Assembly: GCA_019187665.1 (NCBI GenBank)
Contig: JABARH010000004.1
Location: forward strand, 124,001 to 188,000
Length of the DNA: 64,000 nucleotides
From: Anaerolineales bacterium
GTDB lineage: Bacteria; Chloroflexota; Anaerolineae; Anaerolineales; Villigracilaceae
Direction of reading: 5' to 3'
The notes under the pieces were generated by a model that made no database searches, was not told where the DNA came from, and was given only the letters and a program-made list of their open reading frames with translations. Every line of letters starts with the position of its first letter. Position 1 is the first letter of the stretch. The position numbers and the translations under genes are program-made. Of this stretch, positions 44,421 through 52,799 are shown one piece after another.

Positions 44421-44512
44421 TAAACACGAAGGAGCACAAAGGCAACGAAGGAAAGGTCTGAAAATTAAAAGCTCTTTGTCTCCTTTGTGTACCCTTTGTG
44501 ATACTTTGTGTT
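44421..44512. repeat. Inverted CACGAAGG/CCTTTGTG intergenic element
   Basis: AACACGAAGGAGCACAAAGG on the left and CTCCTTTGTGTACCCTTTGTG on the right can form a long imperfect hairpin; similar to 36908-37020. It stands before the MttB gene. Confidence 0.6.
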
Positions 44513-44572
44513 AAAAAAGTTTTTCCGCGAAATCCGTGTACCGAATTTTACTGTTATCAAAAAGGAACCCAA

Positions 44573-46015
44573 ATGTCATTCGCAACCCTCCTCACCCAAG
44601 AACAAGTGGAACGCATCCACGAGGCTTCGCTCGAAGTCCTCGAAAACGTCGGCCTGCTTGTGCGCTTTGAAAAAGCGCGCGACACGTTTGCACGGCACGG
44701 CTGCGTCGTCAACTCGGAAACGCATTACGTGACCTTCCCGCGCGCAGTGGTGGAGAAGTATCGCAAGATGGTTCCGCCCTCGTTCACCTTCCGCGGGCGC
44801 GACCCGAAATTCGACCGCGTCATCCCCGACGACAGGCCGATCCTTGTCACGGGCAGTTCCGCGCCCGACATCATTGATCCCGTTACGCGGAAGGAGCGCC
44901 GCGCCCGCTCCGACGATATCGCCCGCATCGCGCACCTCGTCAATGAATTGCCCGCCTACGATGTGTTTTCCGTCTCCACCCTCGCCGACGACGCGCCCGA
45001 CGGACAGTTCACGCTGGCGCGTTTGTATCCCGCGCTGAAACATTGCCTCAAACCGATTCGCTCCACCACCAAAGACATGGACGACATCCACGCCATCCTG
45101 CGCCTGCTGTTTGCCATCGCGGGGAGTGAAGCCGCTTACATGGAACGGCCGTTCGTCACGCATCATTATTGTCCCGTCGTCTCGCCGCTGACGATGGATC
45201 ATCTCTCCACCGAAGCGGTCATGTTCTTCAGCGAAAAGGGACTGCCCGTTTATCCGTCCATCGTGCCGAACGCGGGGCTGACCTCGCCCATGTCCATGGC
45301 GGGGACTCTGGCGCAGGGCAACGCGGAATTTCTCGCGGCCGCGATCCTGATGCAGATGTGCCGCGAGGGGACGCCCACCATCTACGCCTCGCTTCCCACC
45401 ATCGCGGACATGCGCACGGGCGCCTACGCTTCGGGCGGGATCGAATGCGGGATGCTGCACATGGCTTTCGCGCAGATGGCGCGCTTCTACAACGTGCCGA
45501 GCGGCGGCTACATCGGCCTGACCAACTCGAAGATCAACGACGCGCAATCGGGCTACGAAACGGGCATGTCGGTCGTCGCGGGACTTTTGGGCGGCGCGGA
45601 CATGTTCAACGCGGGCGGCCTGCTCGACGCGCTGAAAGCCTTCGATTTTGCCAAAGCCGTGATTGACGATGAAATTTTCACCATGCTCAAACGCATGAAG
45701 CGCGGCATTGATTTTAACGAAGACGACCTCGCCCTCGACGTGATCGCGCAGGTGAAGCCAGGCGGATCGTTTATGATGAGTCCGCACACGGCCAAACGCA
45801 TGAAGACCGAAGCCATCCTCACCAAACTCGCCGACCGCGAAGCGCGCACGATCTGGGAGAAGAAAGGCGCGCTCGATACGCACGCCCGCGCCATGAAACG
45901 CGCCAACGACATCTTCGCCAAAGCCAGCGCGGCGGTGTTTTCCGATCAGGTTGAGGCGCGCATCCGCGCCGAATTCCCTGATCTGGTTTCAGGCGCGCTG
46001 GAAATTCCGAAATGA
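44573..46015 (+). CDS. MttB family methyltransferase, non-pyrrolysine
   Basis: A 480-residue member of the trimethylamine methyltransferase family (EQVERIHEASLEVLENVG at the N-terminus, GYIGLTNSKINDAQSGYETG centrally, KPGGSFMMSPHT near the end). True trimethylamine MttB has an in-frame amber for pyrrolysine; this frame is uninterrupted, so it belongs to the glycine-betaine or other quaternary-amine branch (MtgB-like). Such enzymes pass a methyl group to a corrinoid protein. No corrinoid protein gene lies in the window, so the partner must be elsewhere. AAAGGA upstream. Confidence 0.9.
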   Translation: MSFATLLTQEQVERIHEASLEVLENVGLLVRFEKARDTFARHGCVVNSETHYVTFPRAVVEKYRKMVPPSFTFRGRDPKFDRVIPDDRPILVTGSSAPDIIDPVTRKERRARSDDIARIAHLVNELPAYDVFSVSTLADDAPDGQFTLARLYPALKHCLKPIRSTTKDMDDIHAILRLLFAIAGSEAAYMERPFVTHHYCPVVSPLTMDHLSTEAVMFFSEKGLPVYPSIVPNAGLTSPMSMAGTLAQGNAEFLAAAILMQMCREGTPTIYASLPTIADMRTGAYASGGIECGMLHMAFAQMARFYNVPSGGYIGLTNSKINDAQSGYETGMSVVAGLLGGADMFNAGGLLDALKAFDFAKAVIDDEIFTMLKRMKRGIDFNEDDLALDVIAQVKPGGSFMMSPHTAKRMKTEAILTKLADREARTIWEKKGALDTHARAMKRANDIFAKASAAVFSDQVEARIRAEFPDLVSGALEIPK

Positions 46016-46022
46016 TCGGCGC

Positions 46023-46040
46023 CGCAAGATTTATCTTGCG
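46023..46040. repeat. Solitary REP-like hairpin
   Basis: CGCAAGATTTATCTTGCG, a perfect inverted repeat of the RAYT-associated type, eight bases after the MttB stop; a second hairpin (GCGACGCTCTCTAGCGTC) follows. Confidence 0.75.
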
Positions 46041-46147
46041 CACGCAGGAACCCCCGCGCAGGCGACGCTCTCTAGCGTCGGATTGAACGAACAAATGAAC
46101 AAACAAAAAATCGCGCACGAAAAAAGTAAAACCAAAGGATTTCCTGC

Positions 46148-47086
46148 ATGAAACTCTTCTTCGCCACCGACATTCACGGCTCGGACATCTGCTGGATGAA
46201 ATTTCTCAACGCGGGAAAATTCTACGGTGTGGATGTTCTGATTCTCGGCGGCGACATGACGGGCAAAGCCATCGTCCCGATCATCGCGCAGGGCGGAAAA
46301 AAATATCGCATGGTCCTGCTCGAGCAGGCGTTCGACGCGGCGGATGAAGCGGAACTAAACGACCTGATCAAACGCGTCCGCAGCCGCGGTTATTATCCGT
46401 ATATCACGAACCCCGATGAAATTAAAGAATTGGAAAAAACGCCCGAAAAAGTCCACGACATTTTTCACGCCGAGGTATTAAAGATCGCCCGCCAGTGGAT
46501 GGAGATCGCCGATAAAAAACTGGACGGCACGGATATGAAAATCTATTGCAGCCCAGGCAACGATGACATGTTCGAGGTGGACGCGCTCATCCGCGCCTCG
46601 AAGAGGGTCGTTCTTGCGGAGGGGGAGGTCGTTTCGCTGGATGGCGTCCACGAGCTGATCTCTTCGGGCTGGAGCAACCGCACGCCCTGGCAGACGCACC
46701 GCGAAGAGGACGAGGATCAACTTCAGGTCAGGTATGAGGCGATGATTGCGCGCTTGAAGAATCCGCGCGGGGCGATCTTCAACATCCACGTGCCTCCGCA
46801 TAAATCGAATCTCGATGAGGCGCCCGAACTGGACGAAAACCTGCGCCCCAAAATGGCGGGGCAGGCGCTCAAACCCGTCGGCTCGACCGCCCTGCGGAAA
46901 ATGATCGAGACGCATCAACCTCTGCTCGGCCTGCATGGGCACATCCACGAGGGGCGCGGCACGTCGCGCATCGGCAGGACGCTTTGCATCAACCCAGGCT
47001 CGATGTATGAGCAGGGAACTCTGCTCGGCGCGATCGTGACGCTGGAGAAGGACAAGATCAGGGATTATGTGTTGACGAGTGGATAG
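46148..47086 (+). CDS. Calcineurin-like metallophosphoesterase, copy B
   Basis: A 312-residue paralogue of the 35640 product. FFATDIHGSDICWMKF, ILGGDMTGK, CSPGNDDMF, FNIHVPPH and LHGHIHEGRG supply all metal ligands. The N-terminal 40 residues are very similar to copy A (KFLNAGKFYGVDVLILGGD). Hydrolysis of a phosphate ester is expected; the substrate is not known. It stands between MttB and the second permease. Confidence 0.88.
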   Translation: MKLFFATDIHGSDICWMKFLNAGKFYGVDVLILGGDMTGKAIVPIIAQGGKKYRMVLLEQAFDAADEAELNDLIKRVRSRGYYPYITNPDEIKELEKTPEKVHDIFHAEVLKIARQWMEIADKKLDGTDMKIYCSPGNDDMFEVDALIRASKRVVLAEGEVVSLDGVHELISSGWSNRTPWQTHREEDEDQLQVRYEAMIARLKNPRGAIFNIHVPPHKSNLDEAPELDENLRPKMAGQALKPVGSTALRKMIETHQPLLGLHGHIHEGRGTSRIGRTLCINPGSMYEQGTLLGAIVTLEKDKIRDYVLTSG

Positions 47087-47155
47087 TACTTTTTTCGGTC
47101 GTTGCGTGTTACATTGTGTAGCGCGTTCCATTCAAACCAAAAAAGGAGATATGCC

Positions 47156-48784
47156 ATGAGTAACTTGTTTGTCCGTAAGGCGACTGGCCTGGTGCGTTCC
47201 TGGTCGGTCTTCGACGCGTTCATCTACGCGTTGTTTTCCATCAACCTGATCACCCTCGGCCTGTACAGTTTCAGCCAGATGTACTACTTCGAGGGCGGGA
47301 TGGTCAACGCCTTGATCGTCAGCGCGGTCTTCATTTTCTTCGAGGTGATCGTCTACGCGGGACTGATCGCGGTCATGCCTCGTTCAGGCGGCGACTACGT
47401 TTGGATGAGCCGCATCCTGGGCGGCGCGGTCGGATTCATCCTCTCGGTCACGGGCTGGTGGTTCATCCTGTGGCTGTGGGTGCCGCTCTATGGCGACATG
47501 TTCCGCCACATCGTGCTCGTCCCGATCCTGGGCGTGCTGGGCGCGAAGGATATCGCGCTGTGGTTCGCGGGGACTCAGATCGGCGCGTTCACGGCTTCGC
47601 TGCTCACCATCATCATCGTCAGCGTGTTCATCGCCCTCGGCATGAAGACCTACGCCCGCATCCAGAAATTTTCGTTCTATGGCGGCATGCTGGGATTGTT
47701 GATCGTCGTCGCGCTGCTGCTCGGCGGAAACCCAGAATCGTTCAAAGCCGCCTTCGACGCCAACGCCACCTCCATGTTTGGCGCGGCGCCTGGCGCGTAT
47801 GAAGCCACCGTCGCGCTCGGCACGAACGCGGGCGCCATCACCCCGTTCAGCGGCGGATCGTGGATGGCGGTCATGCTGGTCATCCCGTATCTGGTCTTCT
47901 TCAACCTGTGGCCCAACTGGGGCGCGACCCTCTACGGCGAAGTGCGCGGCGCCACCGACTTCAAGCGTAACGTCTCAGGCATGGGCTGGGCGCTCGGCGT
48001 CACGACCCTGCTCGGAATCGTTTTGCTCTTCGCCATTAAGCAAACCGTCGGATGGGATTTCTACGTTCAATCGGGCGGCGCATGGTGGAACTACGCCTGG
48101 GGATTCGCCCCCGACGCGACGCCCGCCCTGCCCGTCTGGCCCTATCCCGCGCTATTAGCCGCCTTCCTCGTCAACAACAAGATCGTTCAACTCCTGGTCG
48201 TCGTGTTGATGAGCCTGTGGTGGTTTGGCTGGAGCGGGACGGTCTTCCTCTCCTCCACGCGCGCCATCTTCGCCGCCGCCTTCGACCGCCTCCTGCCCGA
48301 AAAAGTGGCCGAAGTGGACGAACGCACAGGCACGCCCGTCTGGGCCTTGCTGCTGATGGCGATCCCCGCCGTGGTCGTGGCGTACATGTTCAACTTCAAC
48401 ATTGCCAACTTCGCCTCGCTCACGCTTTGCTCCACCCTCGTCATCGCTGTGACGTTTCTCGGCACAACCATCGCGGCCATCATCCTGCCATACAAAAAGC
48501 CCGAACTCTACAAGGCCTCGCCCATCGCCAAATACAACGTCTTCGGCATCCCGCTCATCACCGTCGCGGGAGTCATCTTCGGCGGCTTCCTCGTCTTCCT
48601 GCTCTACCAATGGCTGGTTGACCCGAACGCGCTCTACGGCATCGGCGTCAAGAATACCAGTTCGATCATCTACATGCTCGCCAATTACGTGCTGGCCGCG
48701 CTGATCTACTTCGGGTTCAAATCCTACCGCAAGAGCAAAGGCATTGACCTCGATAAAGTGCAAGCCGAGATTCCTGTCGAATAA
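47156..48784 (+). CDS. APC superfamily permease, copy B
   Basis: A 542-residue membrane protein of about 12 helices starting RKATGLVRSWSVFDAFIYA and containing AVMPRSGGDYVWMSRILGG. Same family and full-length similarity as copy A at 37054. Probably imports a second related amine or amino acid. An overlapping out-of-frame ATG lies five bases upstream; AAAAGGAG favours the 47156 start. Confidence 0.9.
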   Translation: MSNLFVRKATGLVRSWSVFDAFIYALFSINLITLGLYSFSQMYYFEGGMVNALIVSAVFIFFEVIVYAGLIAVMPRSGGDYVWMSRILGGAVGFILSVTGWWFILWLWVPLYGDMFRHIVLVPILGVLGAKDIALWFAGTQIGAFTASLLTIIIVSVFIALGMKTYARIQKFSFYGGMLGLLIVVALLLGGNPESFKAAFDANATSMFGAAPGAYEATVALGTNAGAITPFSGGSWMAVMLVIPYLVFFNLWPNWGATLYGEVRGATDFKRNVSGMGWALGVTTLLGIVLLFAIKQTVGWDFYVQSGGAWWNYAWGFAPDATPALPVWPYPALLAAFLVNNKIVQLLVVVLMSLWWFGWSGTVFLSSTRAIFAAAFDRLLPEKVAEVDERTGTPVWALLLMAIPAVVVAYMFNFNIANFASLTLCSTLVIAVTFLGTTIAAIILPYKKPELYKASPIAKYNVFGIPLITVAGVIFGGFLVFLLYQWLVDPNALYGIGVKNTSSIIYMLANYVLAALIYFGFKSYRKSKGIDLDKVQAEIPVE

Positions 48785-48789
48785 TTTTG

Positions 48790-48860
48790 TCCGACGCTGG
48801 AGAGCGTCTTCTACGCGGCGCGGATGCTAACGCACGGAGGACGTTCCCTGCTGTCATTCT
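48790..48860. repeat. Short hairpins after the permease
   Basis: GACGCTGGAGAGCGTC (48792-48807) and the GGACGTTCC segment near 48839 resemble the small hairpins at 38880-38950 and 59565. Confidence 0.5.
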
Positions 48861-48927
48861 CGTCACAACAAACACGGCGCACGGATTGCGCGGATTAAAA
48901 ACCCGTGTGATCCGTGTGCAAAAATGT

Positions 48928-49683
48928 ATGCCCTTCACTCAACCTGAACTTATCGCCGAACTCCAGCGCCTCGTGCAAACCGCCGAAGCGAAGAACATCC
49001 GCCTGCGCGCCATCGGCGGGCTGGCAGTGCGCGCGCATCAAAAAGAGGAACATCCCGCCTTTCAACGCGACTATCCCGATCTCGATCTCGTTGTGGCGCG
49101 CAAACAGCGGCGCGCATTCGAATCGTTCATGCCCCAGGCGGGCTACACTCCCAATAAACAATTCAACCTGCTCAACGGCGCGCAGCGCCAGATCTATTTT
49201 GAGAATCGCGCCCAAACCAAAGCCGACATCTTCATCGGCGACTTTGAAATGTGTCACAAGATTCCGCTCGAAGAACGCCTCGCCGCGCACCCGCTCACCG
49301 TTCCCCTCGCCGAGTTGTTCCTCTCCAAAGCGCAGATCGTCGAGATCAACCGCAAGGACCTGCTCGACCTGATCTCACTCCTGCTCTTCAACGAAACTGC
49401 CGAAAACGACGACAGCAAAATTAACCTGACGCAGATCGCGCAACTTTGCTCCGCCGACTGGGGACTCTACAAGACCGCCTCGATCAACCTCGACCGCGCG
49501 GCGGCGCTGACCTCGCAAGCCGACTCTCCCTTCGAGCCGCGCCACCGCGAACGAATCCTCGCCCGCGTAGACTCGATCCGCCGCGCGTTCGAGACGATGC
49601 CCAAACCGTTCGCCTGGCAGTTGCGCGACCGCGTCGGCACGCGCCTGCGCTGGTACGAGGAAGTGGAGGAGGTGCAGAGATGA
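48928..49683 (+). CDS. Nucleotidyltransferase-fold protein, copy B
   Basis: A 251-residue paralogue of the 33601 product: RAIGGLAVRAH, DYPDLDLVVARKQ (Asp pair) and KADIFIGDFEMCHKIPLEERL. The shared tail CSADWGLYKTASINLDRA and RDRVGTRLRWYEEVEEV supports common ancestry. The longer upstream frame is not plausible; the ATG at 48928 gives the same N-terminal length as copy A. Nucleotidyl transfer is inferred from fold, not shown. Confidence 0.72.
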   Translation: MPFTQPELIAELQRLVQTAEAKNIRLRAIGGLAVRAHQKEEHPAFQRDYPDLDLVVARKQRRAFESFMPQAGYTPNKQFNLLNGAQRQIYFENRAQTKADIFIGDFEMCHKIPLEERLAAHPLTVPLAELFLSKAQIVEINRKDLLDLISLLLFNETAENDDSKINLTQIAQLCSADWGLYKTASINLDRAAALTSQADSPFEPRHRERILARVDSIRRAFETMPKPFAWQLRDRVGTRLRWYEEVEEVQR

Positions 49684-49847
49684 CGCGCCCCGCGCGCGGT
49701 CGGAACGCGAAGGCGGTTTTCATCCCCGCCAAATTTAATGCTAAAATTAACCATAAGCGAAAGGAGGCGCTCGAAACTAGACTTCTAAGAACATTGTTCG
49801 TCGCTGATTCGATTTCCACCCAATCCAATTCATAGGAGATAGAGAGA

Positions 49848-50960
49848 ATGCGTACCAACAAGTTCGTTTTTAACATGATCGCCCTGCTCGTGGCCGCCTC
49901 GTTCGTTCTGACCGCCTGTGGCGGACAGAGCGAGGGCCCCGCCTCTTCGGACGACCCGCTGGTGAAAGCCGCGCAAGCCGAGGGCATGCTCACCACCATT
50001 GCCCTGCCGCACGACTGGTGTAACTACGGCGAGGTGATCGAGACCTTCAAGGCCAAGTATGGCATCGAGGTCAACGAGTTGAATCCCGACGCCGGCTCCG
50101 GCGACGAGATCGAAGCCATTAAAGCCAACATGGACAATAAGGGCCCGCAAGCGCCCGACGTTGTTGATGTTGGTTTTTCGTTTGGCGAGCCGAACAAAGA
50201 CCTCTTCATGGCCTACAAGGTGTCCACCTGGGATTCGATTCCCGGTGAAGCCAAGAGCGCCGACGGCTACTGGTATGGCGATTACTACGGCGTGATGGCC
50301 TTCCTGGTCAACACCGACGTTCAGCCCGATGTCCCGCAGGATTGGGCCGACCTGCTCGATCCGAAGTACAAGGGACAGGTCGCGCTCTCCGGCGACCCGC
50401 GCACCTCCAACCAGGCCATTCAGGCTGTGGAAGCCGCGGCCCTGGCAAATGGCGGTTCGTTGGACGATTCGCAGATGGGTCTCGAGTACTTTGCAGATCT
50501 GAACGCATCCGGCAACCTCATTCCGTTGATCGCCAATAACGGCCTGGTCGCCAAGGGCGAGATTCCCGTCCGCATCACCTGGGACTACAACGCACTGTCT
50601 GCCATCGACTCGTTCGAAGGCAACCCCGCTGCCACCGTGGTCATTCCGCAGACCGGCAAGTTCGCGGGCATGTACGTTCAGGCCATTAGCGCCTATGCCC
50701 CGCACCCGAACGCCGCCAAACTGTGGATGGAGTTCCTGTACTCGGACGAGGGCCAGCTGCTGTGGATGAAGGGCTACTGCCACCCGGTGCGCGAAGCCGA
50801 CATGCGCGCGCGCGGCGTCATTCCAGCCGACCTGGCCGCCAAACTGCCGGACGTGACCGGCGCGGTCTTCCCGACGGCCGATCAATTGATTACGGCCAAA
50901 GACCTGATCACCAAGAATTGGGATTCGGTCGTTGGAGCGGATATCAAGAAGGCCGAGTAA
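49848..50960 (+). CDS. ABC transporter substrate-binding lipoprotein, PotD/iron-type
   Basis: A 370-residue solute-binding protein with lipobox LTAC (Cys24) and the PotD/Fbp-type two-lobe fold (VIETFKAKYGIEVNEL, WADLLDPKYKGQVALSGDPRTS, PHPNAAKLWMEFLYSDEGQ). Members bind polyamines, 2-aminoethylphosphonate, thiamine or iron. First gene of a four-gene importer, separated from the permeases by a strong hairpin, which would give more binding protein than permease. The ligand is most likely a small cation or phosphonate; undetermined. Confidence 0.9.
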   Translation: MRTNKFVFNMIALLVAASFVLTACGGQSEGPASSDDPLVKAAQAEGMLTTIALPHDWCNYGEVIETFKAKYGIEVNELNPDAGSGDEIEAIKANMDNKGPQAPDVVDVGFSFGEPNKDLFMAYKVSTWDSIPGEAKSADGYWYGDYYGVMAFLVNTDVQPDVPQDWADLLDPKYKGQVALSGDPRTSNQAIQAVEAAALANGGSLDDSQMGLEYFADLNASGNLIPLIANNGLVAKGEIPVRITWDYNALSAIDSFEGNPAATVVIPQTGKFAGMYVQAISAYAPHPNAAKLWMEFLYSDEGQLLWMKGYCHPVREADMRARGVIPADLAAKLPDVTGAVFPTADQLITAKDLITKNWDSVVGADIKKAE

Positions 50961-50985
50961 AATCACGCGCACCACGATCATAATA

Positions 50986-51015
50986 ATGAGACCCCGCCCG
51001 CGGGCGGGGTCTCAT
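50986..51015 (+). terminator. Perfect 30-base palindrome between binding protein and permease
   Basis: ATGAGACCCCGCCCG and its exact complement with no loop bases and no strong T-run; it probably acts as an attenuator or mRNA 3'-end stabiliser in this operon. Confidence 0.8.
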
Positions 51016-51045
51016 TGCAAATGAACCCTTGCGAGGTAGCCGACC

Positions 51046-51936
51046 ATGACCGAATCTGAGACTCCCCCCAGAAAAACAAAGGGCCCGCCCAGCGCCGTAA
51101 AAAACTGGATCGGCGTCGCGCCTTTTCTTCTATTTGCGTTTTTCTTCCTGATCTTTCCATCCCTGCAATTGCTTGTCGGGAGTTTCACGACCGAGGAGGG
51201 GAAATTCACGCTGGTACATATCCTCGAGTTGTTCACCGAGCCGTATATTCTAAACGCCTACGAGTTGAGCATCCAGATCAGCGCGGTCACCGCGCTGGGG
51301 GGCGGCCTCTTCGGTTTTTTGCTTGCGTATTCGGTGACGGCGGGCGGCCTGCCAAAACGCGTGCGCTCGGCGTTGATCACGTTTTCCGGCGTGGCCTCCA
51401 ACTTTGCCGGCGTGCCGCTGGCCTTTGCCTTCGTCGCCACGCTGGGGCGCACAGGATTCGTCACCGCCATTCTGAAGAATATTTTTCACATCAATATTTA
51501 CGATACCGGCTTCAACCTGTACAGTTTTGCGGGCTTGAGCCTGACCTACATGTACTTCCAGTTCCCGTTGATGGTGTTGATCATGGCGCCCGCGCTCGAC
51601 GGATTGAAACGCGAGTGGCGCGAGGCTGCGGAAAACCTGGGGGCAAGTTCCCTGCAATATTGGCTGCGCGTTGCGCTGCCGGTGTTGATGCCGTCCATCC
51701 TCGGCGCGATGATCCTGCTGTTTGGAAACTCATTCGGCGCGTACGCCACAGCCTACGCCTTGACCGGCGGCACGCTTCCCATCATCACCATTCAGGTTGG
51801 GGCGCAGATCCGCGGCGATGTGCTTCATAATCCCAATTTGGGCTACGCCATGGCGATGGGCATGGTCTTCATCATGGCCGTCTCGCTGGCGGGCTATTCC
51901 TGGCTGCAGGCCAAAACGGAAAGGTGGTTGAGATGA
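51046..51936 (+). CDS. ABC transporter permease, PotB-type
   Basis: A 296-residue inner-membrane permease with six helices and the cytoplasmic EAA loop (EWREAAENLGASSLQYWLRVALPVLMP), through which it contacts the ATPase. Its TGA stop overlaps the start of the next permease (ATGA), so the two are translated together and form the heterodimeric channel. Confidence 0.9.
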   Translation: MTESETPPRKTKGPPSAVKNWIGVAPFLLFAFFFLIFPSLQLLVGSFTTEEGKFTLVHILELFTEPYILNAYELSIQISAVTALGGGLFGFLLAYSVTAGGLPKRVRSALITFSGVASNFAGVPLAFAFVATLGRTGFVTAILKNIFHINIYDTGFNLYSFAGLSLTYMYFQFPLMVLIMAPALDGLKREWREAAENLGASSLQYWLRVALPVLMPSILGAMILLFGNSFGAYATAYALTGGTLPIITIQVGAQIRGDVLHNPNLGYAMAMGMVFIMAVSLAGYSWLQAKTERWLR

Positions 51937-52781
51937 GCGTCGCTTCCCGCATTCGGAAATTCCCGTTTTGGAGCTGGCTCTGGTTCATCCTCGGCGCGCT
52001 CTATTTCATCCTGCCGCTGTACGCCACGCTGGATTTCTCGCTTCGCATGGAGCGCGGCGCGATCGGCTTCAAGGCATACAGGGAGGCCTTCGCTGACCTG
52101 GAATTTCTCGAAACCTTTGGTTATTCGACCCTGCTCGCGGTGATGACCATCATCGTCAGCGTCACCCTGATCGTGCCGACGGCCTACTGGATTCGCCTGC
52201 GCCTGCCCGAAGCGCGCCGCCTGGTCGAGTTCATCACCCTGCTGCCCTTTGTTGTCCCCGCGATCATCCTCGTCTTCGGCTTGATCCGCGTATATAGTTC
52301 GCCGCTCGAAATTCCATTTACCGAAATTCAAATCGGCACGCCGCTCACCATGCTTAACATCGGCAGGTTCCATCTTGGCACGAATATTCTGATCGTGGCG
52401 GGCTACGTGGTGCTGGCGCTGCCATACATGTATCGCTCTGTAGACACCGGCATGCGAACCGTGGACGTGCGAACGCTGACCGAGGCCGCGCAAAGCCTCG
52501 GCGCGAGCTGGTACACGATCATCGTCAAGGTGATTCTTCCCAACGTGCGCTCCGCCCTCTTGAGCGGCGCACTGCTCACCTTTGCCATTGTGGTCGGCGA
52601 AGTGGTGCTGGCCTCCTTCCTCGGCATCCCGGCCTTTGGCCCGTATCTCTTCCTTCTGGGGCAACACCGCGCCTACGAACCTTCCGCGCTCACCTTCACC
52701 ACCTTCCTCATCACCTGGGCGGCGATGGGTATCATCCAACTTGTCACCGGCGGACAGGGGCAGACCGCGGGCGCGCATTAA
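51933..52781 (+). CDS. ABC transporter permease, PotC-type
   Basis: A 282-residue permease with six helices and the EAA loop (LTEAAQSLGASWYTIIVKVILPNVRS). Partner of the preceding permease. The ATG at 51933 is chosen from the four-base overlap; the next gene starts 18 bases downstream. Confidence 0.9.
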   Translation: MSVASRIRKFPFWSWLWFILGALYFILPLYATLDFSLRMERGAIGFKAYREAFADLEFLETFGYSTLLAVMTIIVSVTLIVPTAYWIRLRLPEARRLVEFITLLPFVVPAIILVFGLIRVYSSPLEIPFTEIQIGTPLTMLNIGRFHLGTNILIVAGYVVLALPYMYRSVDTGMRTVDVRTLTEAAQSLGASWYTIIVKVILPNVRSALLSGALLTFAIVVGEVVLASFLGIPAFGPYLFLLGQHRAYEPSALTFTTFLITWAAMGIIQLVTGGQGQTAGAH

Positions 52782-52799
52782 ATGCAGCGGAGAATCGAA

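Noticed and set aside
44573..46015. Pyrrolysine-containing MttB
   Set aside because: No in-frame TAG occurs within the 480 codons.
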